In this document: positions 1 through 8,956 of the stretch, one piece after another
How the letters are laid out: the number at the start of each line of letters is the position of its first letter
How positions within the stretch are numbered: the first letter of the stretch is position 1
Origin: CBDCFL01 sp965216135
GTDB taxonomy: Bacteria > Pseudomonadota > Alphaproteobacteria > Rhodobacterales > Rhodobacteraceae
Length of the DNA stretch: 64,000 nucleotides
Direction: 5' to 3'
Assembly (NCBI GenBank): GCA_965216135.1
Contig: CBDCFL010000024.1
Span: forward strand, 620,001 to 684,000
Position numbers and translations under genes: made by a program
The notes under the pieces: generated by a model
The model's input: only the letters and a program-made list of their open reading frames with translations
Databases searched by the model: none
What the model was told of the DNA's origin: nothing

Positions 1-1
1 C

Positions 2-547
2 CACTACTGGAACACGCCCGAGGCCGGCGGCAAGGTGGACAAGGACACCCCGACCCAGGTCGGCCGCGCCCTGGCGCAGCTCGGCATCGAGTTGATCCCG
101 GCCTGCTCGCCCGAGGCAAGGCGGCGCTCGGAGCGCATGTTCGGCACCTTGCAGAAGCGCCTGCCCCAGGAACTCAGGCTCGCCGGCATCACCGACATGG
201 TCGAGGCCAACCGCTTCCTCAAGGAGGTCTTCCTGCCACAACACAACGCCCGCTTCGCGACCCCGGCCGAGGACCGGGGCACCGCCTTCGTCCCCTTCAC
301 CGGCGCGCTCAACGACATCCTGTGCATCCACGAGGAACGCACCGTCTCAAACGACAACACGGTGCGCTACAAGCGCCTGGCACTTCAGATCCCCGCCGGC
401 CGCCACCGCCGCCATTACGTCAAGGCCAGGGTCCGCGTCCACGAATACCCCGACGGCACAATGGCCGTCTTCCATGGACCGCGATGTCTGGCGCGATACC
501 ACGCCGATGGCCAACCGATCGACAGCCAAACCCGCGAGGCCGCGTGA
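2..547 (+). pseudogene. C-terminal part of an ISNCY-type transposase, cut by the window edge
   Basis: The frame is open from base 2 with no start in view, so this is the 3' part of a transposase of the ISNCY/integrase-core (DDE) type. The reading HYWNTPEAGGKVDKD followed by TQVGRAL, a pattern rich in ELGIE and IPA, and a 'RRSERMFGTLQKRLPQELR' block is typical of the end of the catalytic core, where the last acidic catalytic residue lies in the SER-x-F-GT region. The tail after about residue 110 resembles the basic C-terminal domain of this group. The stop at 545-547 looks natural. Whether the element is complete cannot be judged because the 5' part is outside the window. Family assignment is by pattern recognition only. 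Confidence 0.65.
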
Positions 548-572
548 CCCGTTTCGACGCGACCGACCGGCG

Positions 573-623
573 CCCTGTGGACAAGTGGACAGCCGCTCCG
601 CGACCGACCACTTGTCCACAGGG
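573..623. repeat. Long inverted repeat (16-bp perfect arms) after the ISNCY-type transposase
   Basis: CCCTGTGGACAAGTGG at 573-588 is perfectly complementary to 608-623, with a 19-nt loop. It starts 26 nt after the transposase stop and has no T-run, so it is more likely part of the IS end than an intrinsic terminator. The stretch 624-841 holds no gene; it contains only a candidate IS21 end near 682. Confidence 0.7.
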
Positions 624-841
624 CCAGAAACCGCAACAGAAGCGATCAACTCATATGGTACATAAACCGGTCAACTCAGAATGTTCTCGACACGCCGGAC
701 TAAAACTACTGCACTCGCCGGAGAGAAAGTACCTCAGTTTGACAGGCATAGGTTTGTCCATAGACCCGCATAGCGGAGTGCCCCCGAATAGCGACGCAGT
801 TGTGCGGGGCTGTGGTCAAACCGGGGGGCGTTGTTTGGGTT

Positions 842-1597
842 TCAGGCTTTGTCTGACTGTCGGCTGTGTTTGAGGCGGTAGCTTTCGCCGTTCATTTCCA
901 GGATGTGGACGTGGTGGGTCAGCCGGTCGAGAAGCGCGCCAGTAAGGCGTTCCGAGCCGAAGGTGCTGGTCCATTCATCGAACGGCAGGTTGGACGTCAC
1001 AATGGTTGATCCGCGCTCGTAGCGTTGTGAGAAGACCTCAAACAGCAGTTCAGCGCCGGTTGTTGACAGGGGCACATATCCAAGCTCATCGATGATCAGC
1101 AGGCTGTATTTGCTCAGTTGCTTCTGCAGACGCAGCAGGCGCTTCTCATCCCGGGCTTCGAGGAGTTCATGGACCAAAGCAGATGCGGTGATGAAGCCGA
1201 CAGCCAGGCCCTTCTGACAGGCTGCCAACCCAAGGCCGAGGCCAATATGCGTCTTGCCGGTGCCGCTGTTTCCCACGGCGATGATGTTCTCATTGCGGCT
1301 GATGTAATCACAGCGCGCCAACTCCATCACCAGCATCTTGTTCAACGAGGGCATGGCCTTGAAGTCAAAGCTGTCGAGACTTTTGACGGCCGGGAACTTT
1401 GCAGCCTTGATCCGCCGTTCCACCATGCGTCGCTCCCGGTCGATGAGCTCCAGTTCGGCGAGGCGCAAAAGGTAGCGGGAATGATCGATGCCTTCCGCCG
1501 CGCATTGTTTGGCGACCTTGTCATACTCACGCAGGAAAGTCGGCAGACGCAGGCTCTTCAGATGATGGGCCAGCAACAGTTGAGGTGTATCCGTCAT
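842..1597 (-). CDS. istB: IS21-family helper ATPase IstB
   Basis: This is the AAA+ ATP-binding helper protein of IS21 transposition, which works with IstA in target capture. The 251-residue protein, from MTDTPQLLL, has a Walker A motif GNSGTGKTH near residue 107 and a Walker B LLIIDELGY near residue 165, followed by sensor-like TSNLPF, as in DnaC/IstB proteins. The start is chosen at 1597 because its ATG overlaps the istA stop (TGATG), the usual IS21 arrangement; a longer in-frame extension to 1717 would run inside istA. The gene is intact, although its partner istA is broken. Confidence 0.9.
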   Translation of the reverse strand: MTDTPQLLLAHHLKSLRLPTFLREYDKVAKQCAAEGIDHSRYLLRLAELELIDRERRMVERRIKAAKFPAVKSLDSFDFKAMPSLNKMLVMELARCDYISRNENIIAVGNSGTGKTHIGLGLGLAACQKGLAVGFITASALVHELLEARDEKRLLRLQKQLSKYSLLIIDELGYVPLSTTGAELLFEVFSQRYERGSTIVTSNLPFDEWTSTFGSERLTGALLDRLTHHVHILEMNGESYRLKHSRQSDKA

Positions 1598-2820
1598 CAC
1601 CGGTCCCCTGACAACAGCGCCATGTAGTCGCCTGGGGATGTGACCGCGACATGGGCTTTCGGGAGGTAGGGATAAACCGTCATATCCAGCCGGGAAGGTC
1701 TGCGTTCGATCCGGCACAGCACCAAATGCTTCACCGCATCAAAGCCAATTGTGCCGCGTTCGAGAGCACTCTGTATCCCGGCTTCAACATCCGCGATCTG
1801 GAAGATCTCCAGCAGTCGCAGAACCTGAACGAACTCACGTTTGCCCTTTTTACCCATCCGGGCCTCCATAAGGCGGCGCAAGATGAGAAAGGCTTCAGGC
1901 AGTTCCCAATCAGCCAGCGGGGCTGCCTGATCAAGCGCATTGGTCTTCTGTTCGATCAGTGCCAGGTAATGAAGCGGATTGAAGATGTAATCTTCTTTCT
2001 CCCAGGAGCGAGGGTGACGGGCGATGACTTCTGTTCCACAGGTAATCACCACCTCATGCACATAGCCCCGCACCAGAACTTCCTGGTGACCAAAAGCCGT
2101 TGGAACAGAATAATCGTTGCCGCGATATCGTACGAGGGACAGTGAGCTCACCCGAACTGATTGCTTGTCGCAGGCGTCATAGGGGACAACTGGCAAAGGC
2201 TGAAGCCGTTCCGCATCAGCCTCAATCCGTTCGCCAATCGTGCCTTTGTGACCCCGCAGTTTGTCACCCATGCGCTTGCGGCATTGTTCGGCCAGATGCG
2301 CATTGAGATCATCAAAGCTGGCAAATTGCGGCTTGGGCACCATGAAGTTGCGCCGGGTGTATCCCACCATCCCCTCGACTTTGCCTTTGTCATTCCCCTT
2401 GCCGGGACGGCCAAATCGATCCTCAAACAGATAATGCGACACCAGTTCCGAGAATACACGGGTCCGTTTGCGTGTCCCATCCCCGAGAATGCGGGCAACT
2501 GCGATCCGCGTATTGTCATAAAGGATCGACACAGGCACACCGCCGAAGAACGCGAATGCCGCGACATGCGCATCACAGAACGCCTCGGTCGTCTCAGCTG
2601 GATATGCCTTCACAAAACACGCATCCGAATGCGGCAGGTCCACCACCAGAAAGTGGATCTTGCGCTCGATCCCGCCGATGACGGCAAGCGCCTCACCAAA
2701 GTCCGCCTGAGCATGGCCGGCGGATGCGACAGTGGCACGAACATCTCCCGCTGACGCTGCCTGGCCGCGAAGATATAGTCCTTCACAATCCAGACCGTGT
2801 GAAAACTCTGGGTGGCGGGG

Positions 2821-2852
2821 GATTCCGTCCGGCTCATGGCGATGTTAGAGTC
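2821..2852 (+). promoter_or_regulatory. Two GANTC sites in the IS1182-type leader
   Basis: GATTC at 2821-2825 and GAGTC at 2848-2852 lie between the left IS end and the probable transposase start at 2857. GANTC is the target of the alphaproteobacterial CcrM methylase. The spacing here is 27 nt, unlike the 23 nt seen in the IS630 and IS5 elements of this window, so the match is looser. Confidence 0.4.
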
Positions 2853-2856
2853 CGCC

Positions 2857-4290
2857 ATGAGACACATTCCTGGCATTGACCGCTCTCAGGTTCTGCTTCT
2901 GCCGGAAGCAGTGGACGATTACGTGGGCCGGGATAACCCGGTCCGTTTCATCGACGCTTTCGTGGATGGTTTGGACCTGGCGGCCGCTGGTTTCGAGCGC
3001 GCCACGCCGAAGGCGACGGGTCGTCCCGGCTACGATCCGGCGGACCTGCTGAAGCTCTACATATACGGTTATCTCAATCGGGTACGTTCGAGCCGCCGGC
3101 TGGAGGCCGAGAGCAAGCGTAATCTCGAAGTGATCTGGCTGTTGCGGCGTTTGTCGCCGGACTTCAAGACGATCGCCGATTTCCGGCGGATCAATCGGGC
3201 GGCGTTCCGCCAGGTGTTTCGGGAGTTCGTGAGGCTATGCCGCGAACTGGAGCTGTTCGGGCGCGAGCTGGTGGCAGTCGACGGTACTCGGATCAAGGCA
3301 GTGAACAGCCGGGAGCGGAACTTTACCAAAGCGAAGCTGGAGAAGGCGTTGGCCGAGAGCGACGAGAGGTTGTCGCGTTATCTCGACCGGCTCGACGAGG
3401 CCGACGGGCAAGACGAGAGCGGCACCGGCGGCGGCGAAGTGGAGAACATCCGGGAGAAGATCGCTGCGATCCAAGGGCGGCGTGAGCGGTTTGAGGAACA
3501 TCGCGACGCGCTGGCTGCGAGTGGCGAGGACCAACTCTCTTTGACGGATCCGGACAGCCGGGCGATGCACGCCGCGACCCGGGTCGGTGTCGGCTACAAC
3601 ATCCAGATCGCGGTGGACGCCAAGCACAAACTGATCGCCGAGTAGCAGGTCCATAGCAAGGTCAGCGATCTCGGTCTGTTGGCCGAGACGGCGGTGGCGG
3701 CCCGTCGGAACCTGGCCGTCGATCGGATCGACGCGGTCGCCGACGCGGGCTACTTCAAGATCGAGGATATCGAGGCCTGCGAGAATGCCGGCGTCATGCC
3801 GCATGTGCCCAAGCCCCAGCGCGGATCAACGGTGAGCCAGGGGCTCTTTCCCAAGGAACGCTTCCGCTATGACGGCGGCGAGGACATTTACATCTGCCCC
3901 GACGGCCAACGCCTGGCGCTACACAGCAAGCGCAAGCGCCGCGATCTCATCTTCGCCAGTTACGCCAATCGCGCCGCGTGCAAGGAGTGCCAACTCAAGT
4001 CGAAGTGTACGAAAAGCGCCTTCCGTCGGGTCCTGCGCTATGTCGACGAAGCGATCCTGGAGCGCATGGCAGAACGATTGGCGGCCCGCCCGGAGCTGCT
4101 CGATGCGCGCCGTGAAAGCGTCGAGCATCCCTTCGGCTCAATCAAACAATGGATGGGCCAGGGTGCCTTCCTGACCCGGCGGCTGGAGAACGTGCGCGGC
4201 GAGTTCAGCATCACGGCGCTGGCTTACAACATCCGCCGCGCGATCTCTCTGGTAGGTGTTCCCGCCTTGATCGCCGCCGCGAGGGCGTGA
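2857..4290 (+). pseudogene. IS1182-family transposase with an in-frame amber codon
   Basis: This is a DDE transposase of the IS1182 type (DUF772-like N-terminus, then Transposase_11/DDE_Tnp_1 core). The N-terminal domain shows GRPGYDPADLLKLYIYGYLNRVRSSRRLE, followed by the first catalytic Asp in LVAVDGTRIKA. The SLTDPDSRAM and GVGYNIQIAVDA blocks precede a TAG codon at 3643-3645, where relatives usually have Gln (the frame continues QVHSKVSDLG). The second half carries the zinc-finger-like CPDGQ...C..C...C cluster and the final Glu region VEHPFGSIKQWMG. No frameshift is seen, so one base change separates it from an open gene of about 478 codons. The start at 2857 is the first Met after the leader; in-frame starts upstream would lie in the IS end. 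Confidence 0.8.
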
Positions 4291-4953
4291 GACGGGAGTC
4301 TGGCCCAAATCAAGCGCCCCACATCGATCCACGGAGGCCCGGAGCCTCTTCCGCGGGGCTACCGGCGCCAAACCGCCGGACTACGTGGGATCGCGGCAAA
4401 TCATGGTGACCCAAACCTCCATCCCCGCCACCGCCCGAGTTTTCACACGGTCTGAATCGTGATGCCGCCTTCAAAGTCATGCTCATCACGCAGTCGTTCA
4501 AATATCCGTTTCGACGTGTGTCGCTGCTTCTTTGGAACCAGCTTATCTGCCTCAAGGGTCTGATCAATAATCCCGGTAAACGCATCCAACTTCGGGCGTC
4601 GTACAGGTTGGCTGCGCCGGTATCCGGGCGGAAAAGAAAACGCCAACATCTTGGCGATGGTGCGTGGATCAACTCCAAATACCCGCGCCGCTTCCCGGCT
4701 GCTCATACCGTCAATTAAAACTGCATGACGTACCCGACCGTACAAATCCACGTTCTTCATCCCCGCCCTCTGAAAACAGAAAGCATAACACTGATGGAGT
4801 TTTACTCCGGCCAACCAGACATTCTGGCCGCTTCAGTGAGGGATTATTGCACCGGCGTTCTCAGAATGTCAGCATTCCGCCGATTCTGCGGAAAAACAAC
4901 GTGTTGCGCGTGCAGAATGTAGTGCATTGAATAGGGCGCAAGTGCCCTTCTAG

Positions 4954-6245
4954 TCAAGCTTTCCGCATTTGCTGCGGTGCAGGAAATATCTTGGCTAGTT
5001 TGCGGAGGTTTTGGGCGGTTTCGGCGAGGAAGAATTCGTCGTTTGCGCCGCATGGTCCGCGTAATCGAAGCCGTCCCAACCCGAGGATGCGTTTGAGGTG
5101 GGCGAAGAGCATCTCGACCTTCTTTCGGAGCCGCATTGAGACGGCGTATTGCTTGGTCTTGGCGATATCGCGGGCGACCTGACGGGCGTCTTCATGTTCT
5201 TCGCGAGTAATTTTGCGGGCATCGGCATTCGGGCAACACTTTGCCTTTGAGGGGCAGGCCTGACAGGTCAGTTTCAGGGCACGATATTTGGCGACACCTT
5301 TGTCGGACGGTCCTCTATTGGGATCAGAGTAATTACGACGAAATTGTTTGAGCGCTTCTCCCTCAGGGCAAATGTTCTGGTCGTTCTCCGCATCCCATTC
5401 AAAGTCGGCGCGGCTCCATGTGCCATCTTTACGAGCAGACTGATCGAGCACTGGAATGTGAGGCTTGATGTCGCGCTTCACTAACCAGTCCAGCATTGGC
5501 CCCGATCCATAGGCAGCGTCCGCGATGGGCCGCTCGGGATCGAGGTCAAACCGATCTTTGACGCGACCCAGCATCGTGCGCACCGAGCCAACCTCGGCTT
5601 GGCGGATCGATCTCGTCGCCACGACATCCACGATCACGCTGTGGTCGGTGTCGATCAGATAATTGGTCGAGTAGGCAAAGAATGCTGGGCCTTTACGAGC
5701 TGCGGTCTATTACCGGCAGGTGAATGCGAAGCAATCACCGAGAGGCACTGACTGGCAGGGTCAGAATGCGATGTGAACTTTGGCTCTACCTCAGTGGCGG
5801 CACCAAAGGCCGCGTCGTCCAGCACGTCGAGATATTCCTTCACAGCGCGCGGCGCATCTGCTGGATCAATAGTACCATTATCCCAGTCTTCTCTGGGTGT
5901 GGAGTTCTGTTTGTTGGCGTCAGCCTCAATTAAACTAGCATCTGCTGCAAAGCGTTGGCCACTTACCAGGCCATCGGTAATACACCGCGCCACGGTCGTC
6001 TCAAATAAGTGCCGCAGCAGATCACTGTCCCGGAAACGGCCGTGGCGGTTCTTAGAGAAGGTGGAATGGTCCGGCACCCGGTCAGACAGATCAAGTCGAC
6101 AAAACCATCGATATGCGAGGTTCAAATGCACTTCTTCGCAAAGCCTGCGTTCGGACCGGATGCCGAGGCAGTATCCCACCAGAAGCATCCGGATCAAAAG
6201 CTCAGGATCGATGGATGGGCGACCGGTTGAGCTATAAACTCGCAT
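4954..6245 (-). pseudogene. IS1182-family transposase remnant, truncated and interrupted
   Basis: The two halves belong to one transposase, different from the one at 2857-4290. The first half (6245-5655) contains SSTGRPSIDPELLIRMLLVGY, and RFAADASLIEADA with a catalytic Asp, and ends in FTSHSDPASQ. The second half (5637-4954) contains IADAAYGSGPML, a Cys-rich CQACPSKAKCCP block and KVEMLFAHLKRILGL with the last catalytic Glu. Between them about 36-40 extra bases with stops separate SDPASQ from TAARKGPAFF. The usual first 40 or so residues are missing: the sequence upstream of SSTGRPS does not match the family. It is dead and probably old. Confidence 0.8.
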
Positions 6246-6326
6246 TCCCCAAGTAACGTGACGATTTCGCGTTCCGAGCGGTCGGTAATGTGTTATATTT
6301 CAGCATGTTATACCAACGGTCATTGA

Positions 6327-7388
6327 TCAGAACCCATGCGCCCATTTGCGCATGCCGAGGGACATGATCTTCCATGGTTGGTCGATGAGGTTGTTCCAGG
6401 CTTGGCAGCACAGCGCGACGATGTCTTCGTAGGATTTGAAGATCCGGTTCGACAACCAGTTGTCGCGCATGAATTGCCAGACATTCTCCACCGGGTTCAA
6501 CTCGGGCGATCGTGGCGGCAGCGCCAGGACGGTGATGTTGTCGGGGATCGCCAGCTTGGGCGTCAAGTGCCAACCGGCCTGATCGACGATCAGCACCGCA
6601 TGGGTGCCGGGATCGACGGCGGCACTGATCTCGATGAGGTGCGCCGCCATGGCGTCGGTGTCGCACCAGGGCATGACCAGCCCGGTGCCTTTCCCCTTCG
6701 CGGGACAGATCGCGCCGAAGATATAGGCCCATTCGGTGCGCTGGTCGCGGGGCGCCCGCGGGCGCGTGCCACGTCTGGCCCATCGGCGTGTGAGCTTATT
6801 CTTCTGGCCGATGCGGGCTTCATCTTGCCACCACAGCTCTATCTCGACGCCTTTCGGGAGCCTCGCCCGGATCTTCGCCAGTTCGGCGGGGAAGTTTTTT
6901 TTAAAAGCCTCGACGGCCAGCTCGTTTTGCGCGTAGTGGCGCGGCCGCGCCGAGATCTTGGCGAAGCCGAGCGCCTTCAACTCGCGCCCGACCGTGGTCT
7001 CGTCGAGCGAGATGGCGAACGTCTCCAAGAGCCACCGCGCCAGGTCCTTGCGCCGCCAGCGCACGACGCCGTCGACCGCCAGGACCGGGCCGGCCTCAAC
7101 AACCTCCGCCAGTGCGCGGCGGTGATCGGCGTTGAGCTTCGAGGGTGCGCCCGGTGACTTCCCATCGACCAGCCCGTCCGGTCCGCGGGCGTTGAAGCGC
7201 AGCACCCAGTCGCGAATGATCTGCAGACCGACGCCGCCGATCCGCGACGCATCCGTCCTGCTGCCACCATCGTAGACCTCGGCCAACGCCAGCAGACGAC
7301 GGCTCTGGGTCGCGTCCCTGGTCCTCTTCGCGAGGCACCGCAGTGAGACGCTGTCAAAATCGTTCCGTAAGTCGATAGGCGCTGCCAT
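6327..7388 (-). CDS. IS630-family transposase, type A
   Basis: This is an intact DDE transposase of 353 residues. A Tc1/mariner-like helix-turn-helix region occupies roughly residues 1-120 (QSRRLLALAEVYDGGSRTDASRIGG, then DWVLRFNARGPDGL). The catalytic triad is seen in WWQDEARIGQKN, VLIVDQAGWH and LNPVENVWQFMRDNWLSN. ATG 7388 is preferred over the in-frame ATG at 7400 because GAGG lies just upstream of it and the related type B element starts at the equivalent place. It differs from the copies at 33636 and 35359 by a few residues (for example Cys for Arg early in the protein). It is probably functional. Confidence 0.88.
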   Translation of the reverse strand: MAAPIDLRNDFDSVSLRCLAKRTRDATQSRRLLALAEVYDGGSRTDASRIGGVGLQIIRDWVLRFNARGPDGLVDGKSPGAPSKLNADHRRALAEVVEAGPVLAVDGVVRWRRKDLARWLLETFAISLDETTVGRELKALGFAKISARPRHYAQNELAVEAFKKNFPAELAKIRARLPKGVEIELWWQDEARIGQKNKLTRRWARRGTRPRAPRDQRTEWAYIFGAICPAKGKGTGLVMPWCDTDAMAAHLIEISAAVDPGTHAVLIVDQAGWHLTPKLAIPDNITVLALPPRSPELNPVENVWQFMRDNWLSNRIFKSYEDIVALCCQAWNNLIDQPWKIMSLGMRKWAHGF

Positions 7389-7414
7389 GGCGAACCTCAT
7401 TGGTTCACCACATT

Positions 7415-7455
7415 GAGTCAGAGATCGGACCGCTTGGGAATCCCCAACGTGAGTC
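7415..7455 (-). promoter_or_regulatory. Triple GANTC leader of IS630 type A (copy 1)
   Basis: Read toward the gene there are three CcrM-type sites: GACTC at 7451-7455, GATTC inside GGGATTCCC at 7438-7442, and GACTC inside TGACTCA at 7415-7419. The last two are 23 nt apart, and the transposase ATG (7388) follows after 26 nt. The same cluster is at 34724-34764 and 36447-36487 in the other copies. Confidence 0.6.
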
Positions 7456-7499
7456 AGGCATTCCGCTCGGTGGTATTAATGGACTGGAGGCGGCGGATT

Positions 7500-7794
7500 A
7501 TGGATCACCGGGAGGGTGCAGATAAAACGGGTGATGTTCGGCTTGATTTTGACCGTCGCGTGCGGCTGGAATTCCATGGTTCGAAGATCAGTTCAAATGG
7601 CGGATTGCTGTTGTTCCGGGAACTGGATGAAGTGCCCGGCCGGCACGACATTGCGGGCGGATTGCTGAGAGACACGCGAACTGGCCACAATCGCCTGCAC
7701 TCACTGGTCGGCCTGTTGCGCCAGTCGGTCTTTGGTCGGCTGGCCGGGTACGATGATGTGAATGATGCGGATCGTTTATCGCTTGATCCGGTAA
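7500..7794 (+). pseudogene. IS1380-family transposase, N-terminal remnant
   Basis: The open frame from ATG 7500 reads as the start of an IS1380-type transposase: RVRLEFHGSKISSNGGLLLFRELDE, then HSLVGLLRQSVFGRLAGYDDVNDADRL. It stops at SLDPV, where the IS630B copy is inserted. Past that element only a few bases (ATGCGG, continuing DPVMR) remain before unrelated sequence at about 8970, so most of the catalytic core was lost before or besides the insertion. Upstream it abuts IS630A copy 1. Confidence 0.75.
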
Positions 7795-7814
7795 TACCAA
7801 CGGCATCAATTTCT

Positions 7815-7853
7815 GACTCTGTGGGGATTCCCAAATCGGTTTTGATCTGATTC
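7815..7853 (+). promoter_or_regulatory. Triple GANTC leader of IS630 type B (copy 1)
   Basis: GACTC at 7815-7819, GATTC within GGGATTCCC at 7826-7830, and GATTC within TGATTCA at 7849-7853. The last two start 23 nt apart. A strong ribosome site AAAGGAGG follows, then ATG 7877. The same layout is at 25454-25492 and 63436-63474. Confidence 0.6.
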
Positions 7854-7876
7854 AAGGTTGGCAAAGGAGGATCGCC

Positions 7877-8944
7877 ATGCCAGCCAGTGTTCCGCTTCGT
7901 CGCGACTTTGATGCCCGCCACCTTCGTAAACTCGCCAGCCGTTGCAAGGATGCCCGGCAGAGCCGCCGTCTGTTGTCTCTTGCGGCGGTCTACGATGGCA
8001 TGCGCCGTGGAGAGGCCGCAAGGATCGGTGGGATGGATCGCCAAACCCTGCGGGACTGGGTTCACCGGTTCAACGAAGAGGGACCGGATGGCCTCACCAA
8101 CCGCAAGGGCGCGGGCCGGACGCGCTACCTGAGCGATGTCCAGATGAAAGAACTTGGCGAGATTGTCGAGACCGGCCCCGATCCGGCGGTGGACGGGGTT
8201 GTCCGCTGGCGGCGGATCGACCTGAAGCGGGTGATCGAGGCGCGCTTTGGCGTCATCTATTCCGAGCGCGGGATATCCAGACTGCTTGGCGAACTGGGCT
8301 TTGCCCATATCAGCGCCCGCCCGCAGCATCCCAGGCAGGATAAGCGGATCATCGAGGCGTTTAAAAAAAACTTCGCCGACACGCTCCAGGTGCATATAGC
8401 TGACCTGCCAGCGGGAACGCCGGTGGAGATCTGGTTCCAGGACGAAGCACGCCTTGGCCAGAAGAATGGCCTGACGCGCCTGTGGGCGAGAAAGGGCACG
8501 CGCCCCCGCCAGCCGGCCGATCAGCGCTATCACAACGCCTATCTGTTCGGCGCCATCTGTCCGGCTCACGGCAAGGGGGCGGCGCTCATGCTGCCTTGGG
8601 CGGACGCGCAAGCCATGCAGATGCATCTCGACGAGATCAGCCGCCACGTCGCCCGAAAGGCCCATGCGGTTGTGCTGATGGATCGGGCCGGATGGCACAC
8701 CACCGGCAAACTCAAAGTCCCGAAGAACCTCACCATCATCCTGCTGCCATCGCGCGCTCCGGAACTGAACCCGGTGGAAAATATCTGGCAGTACTTGCGC
8801 GCCAATTGGCTCTCCAACCGCGTGTTCGAAGACTACAATGCCATCGTCGATGCTGGATGCGAAGCTTGGAAAAAGCTCATCGCACAGCCCGAAACCATCA
8901 CATCAATCGGAATGCGAAAATGGGCCCATATCGGTCAATGTTAA
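7877..8944 (+). CDS. IS630-family transposase, type B
   Basis: This intact 355-residue DDE transposase has AAAGGAGG seven bases before its ATG. The N-terminal DNA-binding part includes QSRRLLSLAAVYDGMRRGEAARIGG and WVHRFNEEGPDGL. Catalytic acidic residues lie in WFQDEARLGQKN, VVLMDRAGWH and LNPVENIWQYLRANWLSN. It resembles the type A transposase throughout but is clearly a different element. An eight-A run near 8363-8372 lies in an AFKKNFAD block; the copy at 25434 has lost one A here and is frameshifted. Confidence 0.92.
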   Translation: MPASVPLRRDFDARHLRKLASRCKDARQSRRLLSLAAVYDGMRRGEAARIGGMDRQTLRDWVHRFNEEGPDGLTNRKGAGRTRYLSDVQMKELGEIVETGPDPAVDGVVRWRRIDLKRVIEARFGVIYSERGISRLLGELGFAHISARPQHPRQDKRIIEAFKKNFADTLQVHIADLPAGTPVEIWFQDEARLGQKNGLTRLWARKGTRPRQPADQRYHNAYLFGAICPAHGKGAALMLPWADAQAMQMHLDEISRHVARKAHAVVLMDRAGWHTTGKLKVPKNLTIILLPSRAPELNPVENIWQYLRANWLSNRVFEDYNAIVDAGCEAWKKLIAQPETITSIGMRKWAHIGQC

Positions 8945-8956
8945 ATGCCGCTGGTA

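Larger units (their letters stand above)
2797..4448 (+). mobile_element. IS1182-type element inserted in istA
   Basis: The ends are GTGTGAAAACTC at 2797 and its exact complement ending at 4448, followed inward by similar G-rich stretches (TGGGTGGCGGGG on the left and GGGCGGTGGCGGGG read inward on the right). The istA reading frame resumes across the insertion, so the outer limits are well fixed. A clear direct target duplication could not be assigned; the flanks read CAGACC and GGTCTG, which are reverse complements of each other. Confidence 0.75.
1597..4760 (-). pseudogene. istA: IS21-family transposase IstA, split by an IS and frameshifted
   Basis: The N-terminal part (4760 down to about 4449, from MKNVDLYGRVRHAV) carries the helix-turn-helix typical of IstA (SSREAARVFGVDPRTIAKML). 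It is interrupted after GGITIQT by the IS1182-type element at 2797-4448 and resumes as VWIVKDYIFAARQRQ. A second lesion near 2717 shifts the frame by one base, between SHPPA and HAQADFGEALAV, where a single missing base explains the break. The rest (DDE core with FLVVDLPHSDACFVKAYP, then the C-terminal domain) is open to the stop at 1597. Two independent lesions make this a clear pseudogene. Confidence 0.85.
682..4871 (-). mobile_element. IS21-family element, interrupted by an IS1182-type element
   Basis: The istA-istB gene pair with a 1-nt overlap defines an IS21-type element on the minus strand. Candidate ends are TGTTCTCGACACGCCGG at 682 and, on the opposite strand, TGACATTCTGAGAACGCCGG ending at 4871; they share the ACGCCGG core and are imperfect, so the boundaries are tentative. 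The istA gene is split by the element at 2797-4448 and also carries a frameshift, so this copy cannot make a full IstA. Confidence 0.5.
6311..7475 (-). mobile_element. IS630-family element, type A, copy 1 (1165 bp)
   Basis: The ends read TACCAACGGTCATTG on the left and, inward from the right, TACCACCGAGCGG. Both sides are bordered by TTA (6308-6310 and 7476-7478), so the flanks were contiguous before insertion. The target was already a junction between the IS1182 remnant and an IS1380 remnant. Two more copies of identical length occur at 33620 and 35343. Confidence 0.9.
7795..8956 (+). mobile_element. IS630-family element, type B, copy 1 (1162 bp)
   Basis: The ends are TACCAACGGCATC on the left and, inward from the right, TACCAGCGGCATT. 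TAA flanks both sides (7792-7794 and 8957-8959). Removing the element plus one TAA rejoins the IS1380 frame as LDPVMR. Other copies are at 25434 and 63416. Confidence 0.92.

Noticed and set aside
3643..3645. Stop-codon recoding (TAG in the IS1182-type transposase, TAG in glgP, TGA in the terminase remnant)
   Set aside because: Different codons in genes that mostly have other lesions; no recoding signal is seen, so simple nonsense mutation is the better explanation.
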